DNA of 64,000 bases. Source: Meishania litoralis (GTDB lineage: Bacteria; Bacteroidota; Bacteroidia; Flavobacteriales; Flavobacteriaceae). Position 1 is the stretch's first letter; each line of letters starts with the position of its first letter. The notes below the pieces were generated by a model. The model saw only the letters and a program-made list of their open reading frames with translations, searched no databases and was not told the DNA's origin. The stretch lies in NCBI RefSeq assembly GCF_042611095.1, contig NZ_JBHFPV010000002.1, positions 248,001 through 312,000 on the forward strand. Reading direction: 5' to 3'. The translations under genes and the position numbers were made by a program. Shown piece by piece: positions 27,165-35,615 of this stretch.

Positions 27165-27827
27165 ATGAGATGCTTAAACCTATTTTTGCCGTTCATATTT
27201 CTGCTTGTCGGAGCAGTTCAAGCGAAGGCCCAATACAATGAATCGGACTGGAAAGATCGTGACACATGGATGAAGGTGCCACAACTTTTTGAATTGGCCG
27301 GAATAGGAGAGGGGGCCACCGTTGCGGATATTGGATGCCATGATGGATATTTAAGTTTTCACCTCGCCAAAGCCGTTGGAAAAGATGGTAAAGTATATGC
27401 CGTTGATGTTCAGGAGTATCGTCTTGATAAACTAAAGGAGCATATTGAGCAACGGAACACGACCAATATAAAGGTCGTTTTGGGCGATTATGACAATCCG
27501 AAACTTCCTGAGGGCATGTTGGATATTGTATTTGTTGTGGACACCTATCATGAGATGGATGATTACATGAAAATCCTTTCCCATATTAAAAAAGCTTTGA
27601 AGCCTGATGGTCGTATCGTTCTACTTGAAAAGCTGAAAGACCCCCAAAGGGGTAAAAGTAGGGAAGCCCAGGCAAATGCCCATACGCTGGCGGCCAAGTA
27701 TGTGAAGAAAGAATTAGAGGAAGCAGGCTTTGCAATTTTAAAGGAAGTCCCGGATTTTGGAATCTGGAACCATGAATCGGAGAAACACATGTGGATTTTG
27801 GTAGCCGAAAAGTCTTCTGTAGAGTAG
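27165..27827 (+). CDS. Class I SAM-dependent methyltransferase with N-terminal signal peptide
   Basis: 220 residues. A clear signal peptide (about 1-22, ending 'VQAKAQ') precedes a Rossmann methyltransferase: motif I 'ATVADIGCHDGYLSFHLAKA', acidic motif II 'KVYAVDVQEY', 'VVLGDYDNP', motif IV 'LDIVFVVDTYHEMDDY' and 'LKPDGRIVLLEKLKD'. Methyltransferases of this family are frequent as 'exported' proteins in Bacteroidota although SAM is cytoplasmic; whether it is really exported is open. A TATCTTAG -7-like box lies at 27153-27160, four bases before the ATG. Confidence 0.85.
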   Translation: MRCLNLFLPFIFLLVGAVQAKAQYNESDWKDRDTWMKVPQLFELAGIGEGATVADIGCHDGYLSFHLAKAVGKDGKVYAVDVQEYRLDKLKEHIEQRNTTNIKVVLGDYDNPKLPEGMLDIVFVVDTYHEMDDYMKILSHIKKALKPDGRIVLLEKLKDPQRGKSREAQANAHTLAAKYVKKELEEAGFAILKEVPDFGIWNHESEKHMWILVAEKSSVE

Positions 27828-27840
27828 GTAGGAAAGGCTC

Positions 27841-28734
27841 TTAATCAAAAGCAGGCCAATATTCCCTTATTTTTTTTCGTAAAAAAGCGACACTTCGCTC
27901 CAATTGCTCCATCCCATCCACACCATCTTCAATACTGACCCATCCATCAAAACCGACACGTTTCAATTCTTTGAAAATTGCATCGTAATCATTAAGTCCC
28001 TTTCCAATTTCACCGTGACTCAATCTTTTTGCATACCCAATGGAGCCCCCTTCTTCCTTTCTTAGGTCTTCGATAGTGCCTTCGGTCAGGTAGCGATCGC
28101 TCGCATGCATTGTGACCACACGATCCGACACACGGTACAAAAGTTCCAAAGGGTCTTCCCCGGCCAAAAACGTATTGCTAGGATCGTAGTTGACGCCAAA
28201 ATTTTGGTGTTCGATACTATTGACCAACTGACAAAAAACATCCATTTTTTGCGCGAATTCAGGATATTCCCAAAAATCGTCCTTATAATGGTTCTCCAAA
28301 ATTAATGTAATTCCATACCGCTCGGCCAACGGTAGGCACGCTTCGATACATTCTTTCGCCAAGCCAACTCCTTCGTCTATCGATAAATCAGGGCGGCGCT
28401 GACCGGATAGCACCCTACAATATTTTCCGCCAAGAACATGGGTCATCTCGATCCAATTCTTTTGCTTTTGTATTTCCTTTTCCCTGAAAGATGCTTCCGG
28501 ATGTGTAAAATCGGGCGAACAACACAACATCGGTATTGTCTTGTTGTACGATTCGACTTCCTTTCGAAAACGATTCCAATTCGATATATCGGCCATTTCC
28601 AAGAAACCGGCATACCATTCCAAACCGTGTACGTTCAGCTTGCCGGCCAGATCGATCCATTCGGAAACTTTCATGGTTCCGTCCTTACAAAGCTCCTGCA
28701 TGAACGCTTTTGGAAATACTGCTAGTCTTGGCAA
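27841..28734 (-). CDS. Sugar phosphate isomerase/epimerase (AP-endonuclease-2 TIM barrel)
   Basis: 297 residues from a TTG start; the N terminus 'PRLAVFPKAFMQELCKDGTM' is conserved in the family, so I keep TTG rather than the ATG at 28698. TIM-barrel strands carry 'GITLILENHYKDDFWEYPEF' (metal-binding Glu and His), 'FGVNYDPSNTFLAGEDP', 'VVTMHASDRYL' and 'GWVSIEDGVDG' (Glu). It would isomerise or epimerise a keto-sugar intermediate in the cytoplasm. It is the last gene of the 31269-27841 operon with an SDR, an alcohol dehydrogenase and a HUMPS enzyme. Confidence 0.83.
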   Translation of the reverse strand: MPRLAVFPKAFMQELCKDGTMKVSEWIDLAGKLNVHGLEWYAGFLEMADISNWNRFRKEVESYNKTIPMLCCSPDFTHPEASFREKEIQKQKNWIEMTHVLGGKYCRVLSGQRRPDLSIDEGVGLAKECIEACLPLAERYGITLILENHYKDDFWEYPEFAQKMDVFCQLVNSIEHQNFGVNYDPSNTFLAGEDPLELLYRVSDRVVTMHASDRYLTEGTIEDLRKEEGGSIGYAKRLSHGEIGKGLNDYDAIFKELKRVGFDGWVSIEDGVDGMEQLERSVAFLRKKIREYWPAFD

Positions 28735-28761
28735 AATATTGGTTTTTTTGATTAAGGATTA

Positions 28762-29538
28762 TTATTTTTTAGGAGGGTTTCGCCCTATCATAGGAAACTG
28801 TTCCACCTCGATTACCTGTCCACTAATAGGTCCTGACTCGTCCGCCATCAAATAAATGGCCGCTGTCGCCAGCTCTTCAGGTTTAAACAGGCGTTTTGCA
28901 GGTGCAAAGACATCGGGAAGTTTTTTATACCAATCTTCAGGCATACCTTGTTCGCGTTGGTTTATGAGTTCGTGCTCGGTCAAGATCCACCCGGGATTGA
29001 TTTGGTTCACCCGCACACCATGCTCACGAAAAAGACTATCGCCCAAATTCCGGCTCATGGTCATCAATGCGCCTTTTGAAATACTATAGGCCAATAAGTT
29101 GGGCTCCCCGCTCCACGAATTTATAGATCCGATATTGACCACACAGCCCTTGGTTTTTATCAAATAGGGGAGTGCGGCCTGAATAATTGCAAATGGAGCT
29201 ATCGTGTTTACCGCCAACATACGCTCCAAATAGGGTACCGTAGTGGTTTTCATGTTCGATGAAGCGACGATTGCCGCATTGTTTACCACGGCGTCGAGCT
29301 TGCCAAACGCTTCGATCGCCTTCTGAACCAGATATTCGGGCGCATCGGCTTCGGTGATATCAATGGTATGGTGCACTGCGTTTGAAGCGCCCAATTCTTC
29401 GAGTAAAGGTTCTGACAGTTCTTCGCGCAATCCGTTAAGTACTACTTTGGCCCCTTCGGCGACACATCGCCTTGCAATGGCCCTGCCAATACCGGTATAG
29501 CTCCCGGTAATCAGAACTATCTTATCTTTTAAACGCAT
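28762..29538 (-). CDS. Short-chain dehydrogenase/reductase
   Basis: 258 residues of classical SDR type: cofactor loop 'VLITGSYTGIGRAIARRCVA', 'DAVVNNAAIVASS' (NNAG-like), catalytic Ser in 'GCVVNIGSINSW', YxxxK 'AYSISKGALMT' and 'VRVNQINPGWILT'. It oxidises or reduces a sugar or polyol hydroxyl with NAD(P). It starts two bases from the stop of the alcohol dehydrogenase gene and precedes the isomerase gene by 27 bases, so it belongs to one catabolic operon. Confidence 0.9.
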   Translation of the reverse strand: MRLKDKIVLITGSYTGIGRAIARRCVAEGAKVVLNGLREELSEPLLEELGASNAVHHTIDITEADAPEYLVQKAIEAFGKLDAVVNNAAIVASSNMKTTTVPYLERMLAVNTIAPFAIIQAALPYLIKTKGCVVNIGSINSWSGEPNLLAYSISKGALMTMSRNLGDSLFREHGVRVNQINPGWILTEHELINQREQGMPEDWYKKLPDVFAPAKRLFKPEELATAAIYLMADESGPISGQVIEVEQFPMIGRNPPKK

Positions 29539-29540
29539 TT

Positions 29541-30566
29541 TTAAACTGGTTTTAATACACTTTTTACGACTTTGCCCGAGTGCATTTGTTCAAAGGCTTC
29601 ATGCCAGTCCGTAAGGCTCCAAACGCCTCCGATTATGGGTCTGACATCCAAAATTCCTGAGGATAACAAAGAGATTACCTTTTCCCAAATGGGCCAATTA
29701 TGGCTAAAACTACCCTGTAGGCGCACATTTTTTTGTACAAGCGGGTCAAGTGAAAAATCCAGAGGTTTGGGTCCCCATCCCACTTTGGTAATCTGTCCAT
29801 TCGGTCGAACCCACTGTAAAGCCATCTTTAAAGTAGCACTGACCCCAGCGGCATCGATTACGCAATCAACACCTAGACCGTCATATTTCATTGCCCATTC
29901 GTAGGCGTCACCGACGAGGGCCTCGCAGCCGAATTGTTTCGCTATTTCCAAACGTGTATTATCGGTTTCCAACCCAACAATTGCTACTTCCGCTCCACAT
30001 AACCGGGCAATGGCCGCACACAGTATGCCTATGGTGCCGGGACCAATGACGAGCACCCTATCACCTGGATTGATGTTCGAGTTCATGACAACGGCATTAT
30101 AGGCTACTGAACAAGGCTCTGTTAGACAAGCTTGTTCAAAAGAAAGGTTTTTCGGCACCGCATGTAGGCATCGCGCAGGTACTTTTACAAATCGGGTCAT
30201 GGCCCCGTTCACCCCATAGCCAAAACCTTTTCGCGTCGGGTCCAAGTTATAAAGTCCTTGTCGCGACATGGGGTTGTTCATATCGATTACCGCAGCGGTT
30301 TCGCTAACTACCCTGTCTCCCTCGTTCCAACCTTCTACCCGTTTTCCAAGTTCGACGATATGGCCTCCGAATTCGTGTCCGAGTACCACGGGATAATTAA
30401 CGGGCCAACTATGGTCGCATGTCCACTGGTGCAAATCGCTCCCGCAGACACCGACATTAGCGACCTCAAGCAAAATATCGTCTTCGCCGATTTCGGGTCT
30501 TGGTATTTCCCGAATTTCTACACTTCCTTTTTTTGGGGCAAAATTGACAACTGCTATTGAATTCAT
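29541..30566 (-). CDS. Medium-chain alcohol/polyol dehydrogenase lacking the structural-zinc cysteines
   Basis: 341 residues of the zinc MDR family. The catalytic-zinc site is intact: 'VGVCGSDLHQW' (Cys41) and 'VLGHEFGGHIVE' (His64, Glu65). The NAD loop is 'VLVIGPGTIGILCAAIA'. The lobe that normally carries four cysteines for the structural zinc (about residues 89-109) reads 'SETAAVIDMNNPMSRQGLYN' and has none. It would oxidise a polyol or sugar acid. It lies between the SDR gene (2-base gap) and the HUMPS gene (10-base gap). Confidence 0.88.
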   Translation of the reverse strand: MNSIAVVNFAPKKGSVEIREIPRPEIGEDDILLEVANVGVCGSDLHQWTCDHSWPVNYPVVLGHEFGGHIVELGKRVEGWNEGDRVVSETAAVIDMNNPMSRQGLYNLDPTRKGFGYGVNGAMTRFVKVPARCLHAVPKNLSFEQACLTEPCSVAYNAVVMNSNINPGDRVLVIGPGTIGILCAAIARLCGAEVAIVGLETDNTRLEIAKQFGCEALVGDAYEWAMKYDGLGVDCVIDAAGVSATLKMALQWVRPNGQITKVGWGPKPLDFSLDPLVQKNVRLQGSFSHNWPIWEKVISLLSSGILDVRPIIGGVWSLTDWHEAFEQMHSGKVVKSVLKPV

Positions 30567-30576
30567 TTAGTTGATT

Positions 30577-31269
30577 TTAAACATCGGAATAGGCGTGGAT
30601 CTTTTGGCAGATCAATCGCAACGAACTTTCGAGGTCGCCGTCAGCGGTACGAAAAGCATCCGCATCTATGGTAAGGGGAGCACCTAGCACAACCAAGGGC
30701 GCACCATATTCAGGACAGCGAATGGCCTGTTCCAAGGACAGGCCTCCCACTGCTTGTACGGGAATCTTGACCGCATCCACGACTTCTTTTAATTGATCCA
30801 ACGGACTCGGCATTGGCTTTCCTTGGGCCGCAATACCCCTCCGCTCGTCATACCCAATATGGTGGACGATGAAATCACATCCTAGTTTTTCGAGCATCTT
30901 GGCACCTTCTATCATGTCAGGGCAACCTAAATTATCGCCCATTACCTTGACATTGAAATCTTTTCCCGCTTGCACTACGACTTTTATAGTCTCTTCATGG
31001 GCCCTGGCCATGACCACGACATGGGTAGCGCCAGCCTTGGCCATCATTTCCACTTCCAAATAACCGCCATCCATGGTCTTCAAATCGGCTACAATCGGTG
31101 TTTGTGGGAAAGCTTCCCGTAATTTGCGCACCCCGTGAAGTCCTTCTGCCAAAATAAGTGGCGTACCGGCCTCCAACCAGTCGACACCGGCACGAAGGGC
31201 CATTTCCGCAGTTTTAAGGGCTTCATCGATATTGGTAAGGTCCAGGGAAATCTGTACGATTGGGTTCAT
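30577..31269 (-). CDS. HUMPS-family enzyme (3-keto-gulonate-6-phosphate decarboxylase / hexulose-6-phosphate synthase type)
   Basis: 230 residues from the ATG at 31269; longer in-frame starts upstream run into the divergent promoter. It is an OMP-decarboxylase-fold TIM barrel: 'QISLDLTNIDEALKTAEMAL', 'WLEAGTPLI', the metal/catalytic signature 'VADLKTMDGGYLEVEMMAKA', 'CDFIVHHIGYDERRG', and the phosphate loop 'VPVQAVGGLSLEQ'. It acts on a phosphorylated keto-sugar. First gene of the operon, 89 bases from the divergent aldo/keto reductase gene, so both share a control region. Confidence 0.85.
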   Translation of the reverse strand: MNPIVQISLDLTNIDEALKTAEMALRAGVDWLEAGTPLILAEGLHGVRKLREAFPQTPIVADLKTMDGGYLEVEMMAKAGATHVVVMARAHEETIKVVVQAGKDFNVKVMGDNLGCPDMIEGAKMLEKLGCDFIVHHIGYDERRGIAAQGKPMPSPLDQLKEVVDAVKIPVQAVGGLSLEQAIRCPEYGAPLVVLGAPLTIDADAFRTADGDLESSLRLICQKIHAYSDV

Positions 31270-31357
31270 TTGATAAATATACCATTTTGTACAATTGAAA
31301 CCGCATGGGTACACATCGTATTTGGTAACTTTAGAAGCCAATAATACATTTTACATA

Positions 31358-32338
31358 ATGAAAACTCGAAAGTTGGGATATAGCGATTTGAATCTAACAA
31401 CCTTAGGCCTTGGCACATGGGCCATGGGCGGCGGCGATTGGAAATTTGGTTGGGGCCCTCAAGATGATCAAGCCTCCATAAACGCGATCCATGCGGCGCT
31501 TGACCAAGGCATCAATTGGATCGATACCGCTGCGATTTACGGACATGGAAAGTCTGAAGAGGTAGTCGGCAAGGCCATAAATGGAATTAGGGATTCGGTC
31601 ATCATTGCTACCAAATGTGGCCGTATTTGGGAAGGCAATAGCAAAGAAATAGGGAAATCGTTAAAAACGGATAGCATCCGTAGGGAAGTGGAAGCGAGCC
31701 TCAAAAGGTTGAATATTGATGTAATCGACCTATATCAAATTCATTGGCCCGAGCCCGATGCGGAAATCGAAGAAGGGTGGCACACAATTTCAAATCTTAT
31801 TAAAGAAGGCAAAATTCGTTACGGCGGGGTCTCGAATTTCAACCTAGATCAGTTGAAAAGGGCCCAGGCCATTCATCCTATTGCTTCGTTACAGCCACCA
31901 TACAATATGCTTCGACGTGAAATCGAAACCGATATTATCGACTATTGTCGGGAGAATCAGATTGGCATCGTTGCTTATAGCCCTATGCAGGCGGGCCTAT
32001 TGACGGGTAAATTTACAGAAGATAGGGCCAGGAGCCTGCCCGATTCCGATTGGCGAAGCAGACATCCGTTTTTTAACGGGCGCCAATTGGAAATCAATCT
32101 TCAAATGGTCGAAGAGCTGCGCGAAATAGCCAATGCGGCAAAGATTTCACTGGCACAACTTTCATTGGCTTGGGTACTTCGTCATAAAGAAATGACTTCG
32201 GCCATAGTCGGGGCCAGAAACCCGGCACAAATAGAAGAGACGGCTAAGGCGGCCGCTATAGAATTGGATTCGGCACAAATAGACCGAATAGAGAAAATAT
32301 TGGCCAATAGGGAGCAACTATTGACCAATGATCAATGA
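31358..32338 (+). CDS. Aldo/keto reductase
   Basis: 326 residues from the ATG at 31358 (an in-frame TTG at 31295 would overlap the promoter). The (beta/alpha)8 AKR tetrad is visible: Asp and Tyr in 'WIDTAAIYGHGKSEE', Lys in 'VIIATKCG', His in 'DLYQIHWPEP'. 'GVSNFNLDQL' and 'YSPMQAGLLTGKF' follow, and the NADPH loop is in 'SAIVGARNPAQIEE'. It reduces a sugar-derived carbonyl with NADPH. It is divergent from the HUMPS operon and precedes a Gfo/Idh gene by 125 bases. A TAACTTTA -7-like box lies just upstream. Confidence 0.9.
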   Translation: MKTRKLGYSDLNLTTLGLGTWAMGGGDWKFGWGPQDDQASINAIHAALDQGINWIDTAAIYGHGKSEEVVGKAINGIRDSVIIATKCGRIWEGNSKEIGKSLKTDSIRREVEASLKRLNIDVIDLYQIHWPEPDAEIEEGWHTISNLIKEGKIRYGGVSNFNLDQLKRAQAIHPIASLQPPYNMLRREIETDIIDYCRENQIGIVAYSPMQAGLLTGKFTEDRARSLPDSDWRSRHPFFNGRQLEINLQMVEELREIANAAKISLAQLSLAWVLRHKEMTSAIVGARNPAQIEETAKAAAIELDSAQIDRIEKILANREQLLTNDQ

Positions 32339-32463
32339 GGCCAAATAAGCTTTAATACGCCAAAGTTGAAGGTATATATTTCAATATTCTTTATATTTAA
32401 GCAAAATACTGGTCGACCAATTTATAGCACGGTCAATATCGAAGGAAATAAATATTTAAGTAC

Positions 32464-33777
32464 ATGAAGAGTATCAAAAAAAATGAGGAAGCGAATTCGG
32501 GAAGAAGGGATTTCTTAAAAAAATCGGGTATGGCCATAGTAGGGGGATCGTTGGTTTATCCCTCTCCGATTTTTGCGACTGGCAGCCCCTCCGTTGACAA
32601 TGTGCTGAAAGTCGGTCTTATCGGCTGTGGAGGCCGTGGTACCGGAGCGGCATCACAAGCCTTGATGGCGGATCCCAATGTTATTTTGACTGCCATGGGC
32701 GATATTTTTGAAGACCGCCTGGAAAGTTCGCTTATGGAACTCAACAAGATCAAACCAGAACAAATAAAATTGGAGGCTGCCAATAAGTTCATTGGTTTTG
32801 ATGCCTATAAAAAAGTGATTGATTCAGGTGTCGACATTGTACTCTTGACCACACCACCGGCATTTCGTCCGGATCATCTTATCGCGGCCATTGAGGCCGG
32901 AAAACACGTTTTTTGCGAAAAACCGGTTGCCGTCGATATGCCGGGCGTTCGAAAAGTGATTGCGGCCGCCAAGGAGGCCAAGAACAAAAACTTGAACATT
33001 GTTTCAGGTTTCTGTTTTAGATATGACAACGCCAAGCGCGCACTTTTTGGTAAAGTATTGAATGGCGATGTAGGCGAAATCAGATCGATTTCGACTTTTC
33101 GCTACGGTTGGGGGGCCTGGTACAAAGAGCGCCAACCCGATTGGACCGATATGACCTATAAAATGCGCAACTGGTATTATTACAATTGGCTTTCCGGCGA
33201 TTTCAATGTCGAGCAGGCCATACATAGTATTGACATGATGTCTTGGGCCATGGGCGATGTCATGCCCATAAAGGCAATAGGTTCCGGGGGGCGACAAGAA
33301 CGCACCGACAAAAAATATGGCAACATTTATGATCATTTTGCTGTGGAATTCGAATATGAGAACGGTGCCAAAGGATATCATTTTACAAGACAGCAAAACG
33401 ATACTGCCCGTAGAAACAGTGTTGATATTTTTGGCAGCGATGGCAATGCAATGATCCAAGTGGGAAGACAGTATGAGCTAAAAGGAAAGGAAAATTGGAA
33501 CTACCGTGGCGAGAAGAACAACATGTACCAAACCCAGCACGACGAACTCGTTGCCGCCATTAGAAATGGTAAGTCTATCAATGATGGTGAATTTATGGCG
33601 AAAAGTACCATGTTGGCTATTTGGGGCCGTATGGCCGGTTATACCGGTCAAGAAATCACCTACGACCAAGCCTTTAATTCGACCGAATCCCTCGGGCCCG
33701 AGATCGATCAATATGCCTGGGACTTCGAATGGCCCACACCTCCTATTGCCATACCGGGCAAGACCGAGTTAATTTAA
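32464..33777 (+). CDS. Gfo/Idh/MocA-family oxidoreductase, Tat-exported type
   Basis: 437 residues. The N terminus carries a twin-arginine signal 'SGRRDFLKKSGMAIVGG'. The Rossmann domain has 'VGLIGCGGRGTG' and 'GKHVFCEKPVAVD' (the Lys-Pro catalytic-site motif), followed by the C-terminal alpha/beta domain with 'VEQAIHSIDMMSWAMGD'. Tat-exported Gfo/Idh proteins act in the periplasm on glycosides with tightly bound NAD(H). It sits 11 bases before a DUF1080 gene, in line with 3-keto-glycoside formation and cleavage. Confidence 0.9.
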   Translation: MKSIKKNEEANSGRRDFLKKSGMAIVGGSLVYPSPIFATGSPSVDNVLKVGLIGCGGRGTGAASQALMADPNVILTAMGDIFEDRLESSLMELNKIKPEQIKLEAANKFIGFDAYKKVIDSGVDIVLLTTPPAFRPDHLIAAIEAGKHVFCEKPVAVDMPGVRKVIAAAKEAKNKNLNIVSGFCFRYDNAKRALFGKVLNGDVGEIRSISTFRYGWGAWYKERQPDWTDMTYKMRNWYYYNWLSGDFNVEQAIHSIDMMSWAMGDVMPIKAIGSGGRQERTDKKYGNIYDHFAVEFEYENGAKGYHFTRQQNDTARRNSVDIFGSDGNAMIQVGRQYELKGKENWNYRGEKNNMYQTQHDELVAAIRNGKSINDGEFMAKSTMLAIWGRMAGYTGQEITYDQAFNSTESLGPEIDQYAWDFEWPTPPIAIPGKTELI

Positions 33778-33788
33778 AATAACCGACT

Positions 33789-34538
33789 ATGACAAAGCCA
33801 TATTTACTTATTGCCTTAGTATGCTGCGTTCAGGTTTCAATTGGTCAGAACGAGCCGATTACATTTGGTTCGGAAACCTCGTTGAACAGCTTGGCAAACA
33901 AAGATGACAGTGAACGACCGATCCAATGGGTAAACGTGAATACCGATCCGGACACGTGGCGTACCGAAGATGAGCTTCTGATCTGCAAAGGGCTTCCAAT
34001 AGGTGTAATGCGGTCGGAAAAACAATATGAAAACTTTATTCTTCAAGTGGAATGGAGACACATGGAGGCCGGCGGTAATTCAGGTGTTTTTGTATGGAGC
34101 GATGCGAATCCCGATCCCAAATCGCGCTTACCGGGCGGTGTCGAGGTTCAGATGTTGGAACTCGACTGGGTCAATTTAAACATGAGGGACGGAAAAAAGC
34201 CACCCATTGCCTATGTACATGGGGAACTTTTTGGGGTTGGCGGTGTAAACACCATTCCTGATAATCCCAGGGGAGAACGTAGCAAGTCTGTGGAAAATCG
34301 GGCAAAAGGCAAAGGCGAATGGAACTCGTACACCGTAGTTTGCATTGACGGCACGATCAAGCTTTCAGTAAATGGGAAGTTTGTAAACGGCATAAGCCAA
34401 TCGACCATAAAAAAAGGATATCTGTGTTTGGAATCGGAAGGTGCCGAGATCCACTTTAGAAATTTCAGGTTGATCGAACTGGAGCCCGGGGTCACCACAA
34501 AAGCCCAAACAGTCAAAGAACTGACCTCCAAACCGTAA
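33789..34538 (+). CDS. DUF1080 secreted protein (3-keto-glycoside hydrolase family)
   Basis: 249 residues with a cleavable signal peptide ending 'VSIGQ'; no lipoprotein cysteine, unlike the DUF1080 protein at 25784. Domain marks are 'WRTEDELLICKGLPIGVMRS', 'FILQVEWRHMEAGGNSGVFV', 'LPGGVEVQMLELDWV', 'GEWNSYTVVCIDGTIKLSV' and 'GYLCLESEGAEIHFRNFRLI'. It follows the Gfo/Idh gene by 11 bases, so substrate oxidation at C3 followed by hydrolysis in the periplasm is a reasonable reading. Confidence 0.88.
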   Translation: MTKPYLLIALVCCVQVSIGQNEPITFGSETSLNSLANKDDSERPIQWVNVNTDPDTWRTEDELLICKGLPIGVMRSEKQYENFILQVEWRHMEAGGNSGVFVWSDANPDPKSRLPGGVEVQMLELDWVNLNMRDGKKPPIAYVHGELFGVGGVNTIPDNPRGERSKSVENRAKGKGEWNSYTVVCIDGTIKLSVNGKFVNGISQSTIKKGYLCLESEGAEIHFRNFRLIELEPGVTTKAQTVKELTSKP

Positions 34539-34608
34539 CGATCGTCGAATTTGTATTATGGTTGGTTTTGGCATAAAACCCAGATTCCCGCTTCCGCAAG
34601 ATTTGTAA

Positions 34609-35481
34609 ATGGCCCTATATCCAAAGAAAGTTTACCTCAATGGAACGATCGTAGATCGCGAAAACGCCCAGATTTCAGTCTTCGACAGGGGCTTTATTTT
34701 CGGTGACGGCATCTACGAGGTAATGGTCCAAATAAATGGACGTTTCTTTTATGAAGCGGTACACCTTGCGCGTCTTGATGCATGTTTAAAAAAAATAAAT
34801 ATTGAATTCGAGGTTGAACGCTTGAAAAATGCAATTCCGAAATTGCTCGAGGCTTCAGAACTGACCGATAAAGACTGTCTATTATATATTCAGGTGACAA
34901 GGGGCGTGGCACCAAGACAGCATTCCTTTCCCAAGAATATTGAGCCCACGGTCATGATGTACGCGCAGGCCAAAAAACTCCCCGATATCAATACGGTAAA
35001 CGCCTCGGTGCTGACATTGAAAGACTTCCGGTGGTCACGTTGCGATATTAAGATGACCTCGTTGTTGGGCAATGTCATGGCGAACGAGCAGGCGATGCAA
35101 AATGATCGTTATGAGGCGTTGTTGGTAAGGAACGGCATAATCACTGAAGCTTCGCATTGCAACGTATTCTTTGTAAAGGATAAGGTAGTTTATACCCATC
35201 CGGCCAATGAATTCATACTTGACGGCATTACCCGCCAAATCGTTTTGGAAATATGTCGTGCGTTGAATCTGGAAGTAAGGGAAGAAGGTATTCCCTTGAA
35301 TCGTATCAGCGAAATGGATGAAGCTTTTTTGACCGGTACGAGCACACAGATTGCATCGATTCGTCAGATCGACGATCATTACTTCTATGATGGCTCAAAT
35401 ATCGGAGAACTTACAAAAAAACTCCAGTCAGAGTTTTTTAAACTCAAAAACTTGAACGACCAAGAGTTCAATCGGCACTGA
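34609..35481 (+). CDS. Class IV aminotransferase, D-amino-acid transaminase type
   Basis: 290 residues of PLP fold type IV. 'VFDRGFIFGDGIYEVMVQIN' is the N-terminal signature, the PLP lysine is Lys148 in 'RWSRCDIKMTSLLGNVMA', and 'ALLVRNGIITEASHCNVFFV' and 'ILDGITRQIVLEI' form the cofactor-binding part. The RWxRCDIK context is typical of D-alanine aminotransferase (Dat), which makes D-Ala/D-Glu for peptidoglycan; a branched-chain role is less likely. It starts 70 bases after the DUF1080 gene and may be a separate unit. Confidence 0.87.
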   Translation: MALYPKKVYLNGTIVDRENAQISVFDRGFIFGDGIYEVMVQINGRFFYEAVHLARLDACLKKINIEFEVERLKNAIPKLLEASELTDKDCLLYIQVTRGVAPRQHSFPKNIEPTVMMYAQAKKLPDINTVNASVLTLKDFRWSRCDIKMTSLLGNVMANEQAMQNDRYEALLVRNGIITEASHCNVFFVKDKVVYTHPANEFILDGITRQIVLEICRALNLEVREEGIPLNRISEMDEAFLTGTSTQIASIRQIDDHYFYDGSNIGELTKKLQSEFFKLKNLNDQEFNRH

Positions 35482-35615
35482 TCTTTATTTCAGAGAAGCA
35501 TTCAATTAGGCCTGTACAATTCGCTACAAAGACCGGCCAACTCATTACATTTTATTTTTTGGAAAGTGCAGTGTGCCCCATCTTTGCCCTATCATCAATC
35601 AAAAAACGAACAATC

